A stretch of DNA of 44,552 nt. Source: Minwuia thermotolerans (GTDB lineage: Bacteria; Pseudomonadota; Alphaproteobacteria; Minwuiales; Minwuiaceae). Where the stretch lies: NCBI RefSeq assembly GCF_002924445.1, contig NZ_PIGG01000009.1, forward strand, positions 1 through 44,552. Reading direction: 5' to 3'. The notes beneath the pieces are model-generated. The model did no database searches and was not told where the DNA came from. It saw nothing but the letters and a program-made list of their open reading frames with translations. Shown here in pieces: positions 43,324 to 44,552 of the stretch. A program made the translations under genes and the position numbers. Numbering within the stretch: position 1 is the first letter of the stretch; every line of letters begins with the position of its first letter.

Positions 43324-44229
43324 TTAGTGCATGGGCGGCTTTGCCGCCAAGCCGGCCGGCTGGTGAAGCGGAGCGGAGCCTGACGGCCAGCCTGGCGGAA
43401 TGATGACCTCCGGCGCCGGTGGTCGGTAGCCGAGACGGCTGTGCGGTCGGATCGTGTTGTAGTGACGGCGCCATTGTTCGATGACCACCTGCGCCTCCTT
43501 CAGCGTGTAGAAGATTTCCCCGTCGAGCAGCTCGTCCCGGAACCGGGCATTGAAGCTCTCGATAAAGCCGTTCTCCCAGGGTGACCCCGGCTCGATGAAC
43601 GCCGTTCTGGCGCCCACCGCTGATATCCAGCGCCGCACGGCCTCGGCGACGAACTCGGGGCCATTGTCGGAGCGAACGAAGGCCGGTGGACCGCGGAGAA
43701 TGAACAGGTCCGTCAGGACGTCGATCACATCGACCGACGAGAGCTTCCGGCGAACCCGGATCGCCAGGCTCTCGCGCGTGAACTCGTCCAGCACGTTCAA
43801 GGTCCGGAAGGTCCGGCCATCATGTGTCCGGTGGTGGACGAAGTCATAGGACCAGACATGGTTGGGCCGTTCTGCCCGCAGCCGCATGCAGGATCCGTCG
43901 CCCAGCCACAGCCGCCGCCTCTTCGGCTGCCGGGCCGGTACCTTCAACCCCTCGCGCCGCCAGAGGCGCTCGACCCGCTTGTCGTTGATCTGCCAGCCGG
44001 CCTCCCGAAGCAAGGCCGCGATCCGGCGATAGCCGTATCGGCCATACTGACGGGCCAGCTCGATCATGTCCGCCACCAGCCGGGCCTCGTCATCACGTCC
44101 ACGCGGGAGATGGCGCTGCGTGGAGCGGTGCTGGCCGAGAACCCGGCAGGCCCGGCGCTCCGATATCCGGAGACGCCGGCGGACATGATCGATGCAACGT
44201 CGGCGACGCGAGGGGCTCAGAAGTTTCCC
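43324..44229 (-). CDS. IS3-family transposase OrfB (DDE domain), made by -1 frameshift
   Basis: About 300 residues in the -1 frame relative to orfA. The N-terminal HTH_21 segment (RACRVLGQHRSTQRHLP, YGRYGYRRIAALLREAGW) precedes the rve/DDE catalytic core: D in WSYDFVHHRT, D in VRSDNGPEF, and E in SPWENGFIESFNARFRDELL. The tail HYNTIRPHSRLGYRPPAPE is diagnostic. It has no convincing independent start at its 5' end; an internal ATG at 44076 would remove the HTH part. The fusion OrfAB is therefore the likely transposase. Confidence 0.88.
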   Translation of the reverse strand, partial: GKLLSPSRRRRCIDHVRRRLRISERRACRVLGQHRSTQRHLPRGRDDEARLVADMIELARQYGRYGYRRIAALLREAGWQINDKRVERLWRREGLKVPARQPKRRRLWLGDGSCMRLRAERPNHVWSYDFVHHRTHDGRTFRTLNVLDEFTRESLAIRVRRKLSSVDVIDVLTDLFILRGPPAFVRSDNGPEFVAEAVRRWISAVGARTAFIEPGSPWENGFIESFNARFRDELLDGEIFYTLKEAQVVIEQWRRHYNTIRPHSRLGYRPPAPEVIIPPGWPSGSAPLHQPAGLAAKPPMH

Positions 44230-44495
44230 TTCGCAGCTTCACTCAGAATCTGCTTGTCCAGGGTCAGGTCGGAGACCGCCCGGCGCAGCCGCTCGTTCTC
44301 CTTCTCGAGCTCCTTCAGACGCCGCAGCTGATCGCCGCTCATGCCGCCATATTCCCTGCGCCATCGGTAGAAGGTGACTTCGCTGATACCCAGCTGCCGG
44401 ATCGCATCCGCCATCGACATGCCCTGGCTGTGCAGGACGTCCGCCTGGCGGAGCTTGCCCACGATCTCCTCAGGCTTGTGACGCTTCCTTGCCAT
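44217..44495 (-). CDS. IS3-family transposase OrfA (helix-turn-helix, leucine zipper)
   Basis: A 92-residue protein opening MARKRHKPEEIVGKLRQADV. The helix-turn-helix is ADAIRQLGISEVTFYRWRREYGG. The leucine-zipper-like helix LKELEKENERLRRAVSDLTL follows. It binds the inverted repeats and the zipper mediates multimerisation. GGAGG lies upstream of the ATG. The last codons contain the slippery sequence that feeds ribosomes into orfB. Confidence 0.92.
   Translation of the reverse strand: MARKRHKPEEIVGKLRQADVLHSQGMSMADAIRQLGISEVTFYRWRREYGGMSGDQLRRLKELEKENERLRRAVSDLTLDKQILSEAAKGNF
44223..44229 (-). promoter_or_regulatory. Programmed -1 frameshift heptamer GGGAAAC
   Basis: In the orfA frame the bases read G GGA AAC, a canonical X-XXY-YYZ slippery heptamer, with the orfA stop one codon later. 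Slipping back one base gives GGG AAA CTT CTG and continues into orfB. Confidence 0.7.
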
Positions 44496-44552
44496 CTTTG
44501 ATCCTCCTTGTTCCAAAACATCAGGATGGACCAATTCAATGGGGGAGGCTCA

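Larger units (their letters stand above)
43290..44552 (-). mobile_element. IS3-family insertion sequence, IS407 group
   Basis: A 1263-base element with imperfect terminal inverted repeats of about 25 bases. The left end reads TGACCAGCCCCCAGCGATTG. The complement of the right end reads TGAGCCTCCCCCATTGAATT. Both continue into GGTCC. It carries orfA and orfB in overlapping frames, as in IS407-group members. The right end is exactly the last base of the window, so the target duplication (ATGT expected from the left flank) cannot be verified here. It appears intact. Confidence 0.88.

Overview
The window is high-GC DNA (roughly two thirds G+C throughout) with the gene content and spacing of an alphaproteobacterial chromosome, plausibly a free-living Rhodospirillales-like heterotroph. 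The evidence is the uvrA/ssb divergent pair with a GAAC-N7-type LexA box, a TTGAT-N4-type FNR box, a MoxR/CoxE-type VWA pair, several solute-binding-protein transporters, MaoC and CaiB enzymes, a TIGR03619-like luciferase-family oxidoreductase and gentisate dioxygenase. I see no tRNA, rRNA or CRISPR array. The species cannot be fixed from sequence reading alone.

Layout. 1-2298 is the 3' part of a large modular protein: peptidoglycan-binding repeats, an acidic RTX-like stretch, a hydrophobic pre-toxin-like segment and an AT-rich C-terminal tip that looks like a PD-(D/E)XK nuclease toxin. A convergent, lower-GC gene overlaps its stop codon. 3452-5777 holds two drug/metabolite exporters (DMT and MATE). 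5924-12874 is one long forward run: MaoC hydratase, CaiB CoA-transferase, a three-part TRAP transporter, then, coupled to it by a 4-nt overlap, tlyA and a TrmA/RlmD-type RNA methyltransferase. A small cytochrome c faces it. 13568-19151 is a complete peptide-type ABC importer operon. 19161-21765 holds an acetyltransferase with an XRE-cupin regulator, a thioesterase and a three-domain secreted protein (MliC, COG3650-like, META). 21846-23991 is the VWA/MoxR pair. 24187-25864 is an Hpt, receiver and epimerase operon with no kinase. 25871-27254 holds a carboxymuconolactone decarboxylase-like protein and an SDR. 27286-30924 is uvrA and ssb. 30978-32132 is a YeeE/YedE pair behind a well-placed FNR-type promoter.

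The least ordinary stretch is 32226-41270, all on the minus strand. It starts with three genes joined by ATGA overlaps: a zinc-ribbon methyltransferase, a stand-alone Hen1-like RNA 3'-end methyltransferase domain that keeps the E-x-x-E-H...H metal site, and an unknown protein. It continues with a DUF2306 membrane protein, a luciferase-family oxidoreductase, a 667-residue protein with an apparent papain-like Cys/His/Asn triad, an ATP-grasp ligase, a sulfotransferase and a nitroreductase. The last four could form a small peptide- or amide-modifying pathway. This is my best candidate for an undescribed system, together with the Hen1 cassette.

The right end holds gentisate 1,2-dioxygenase, a small secreted-repeat protein and a complete IS3-family (IS407-group) element. 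Its right terminus coincides with the window edge, and a canonical GGGAAAC slippery heptamer sits just before the orfA stop.
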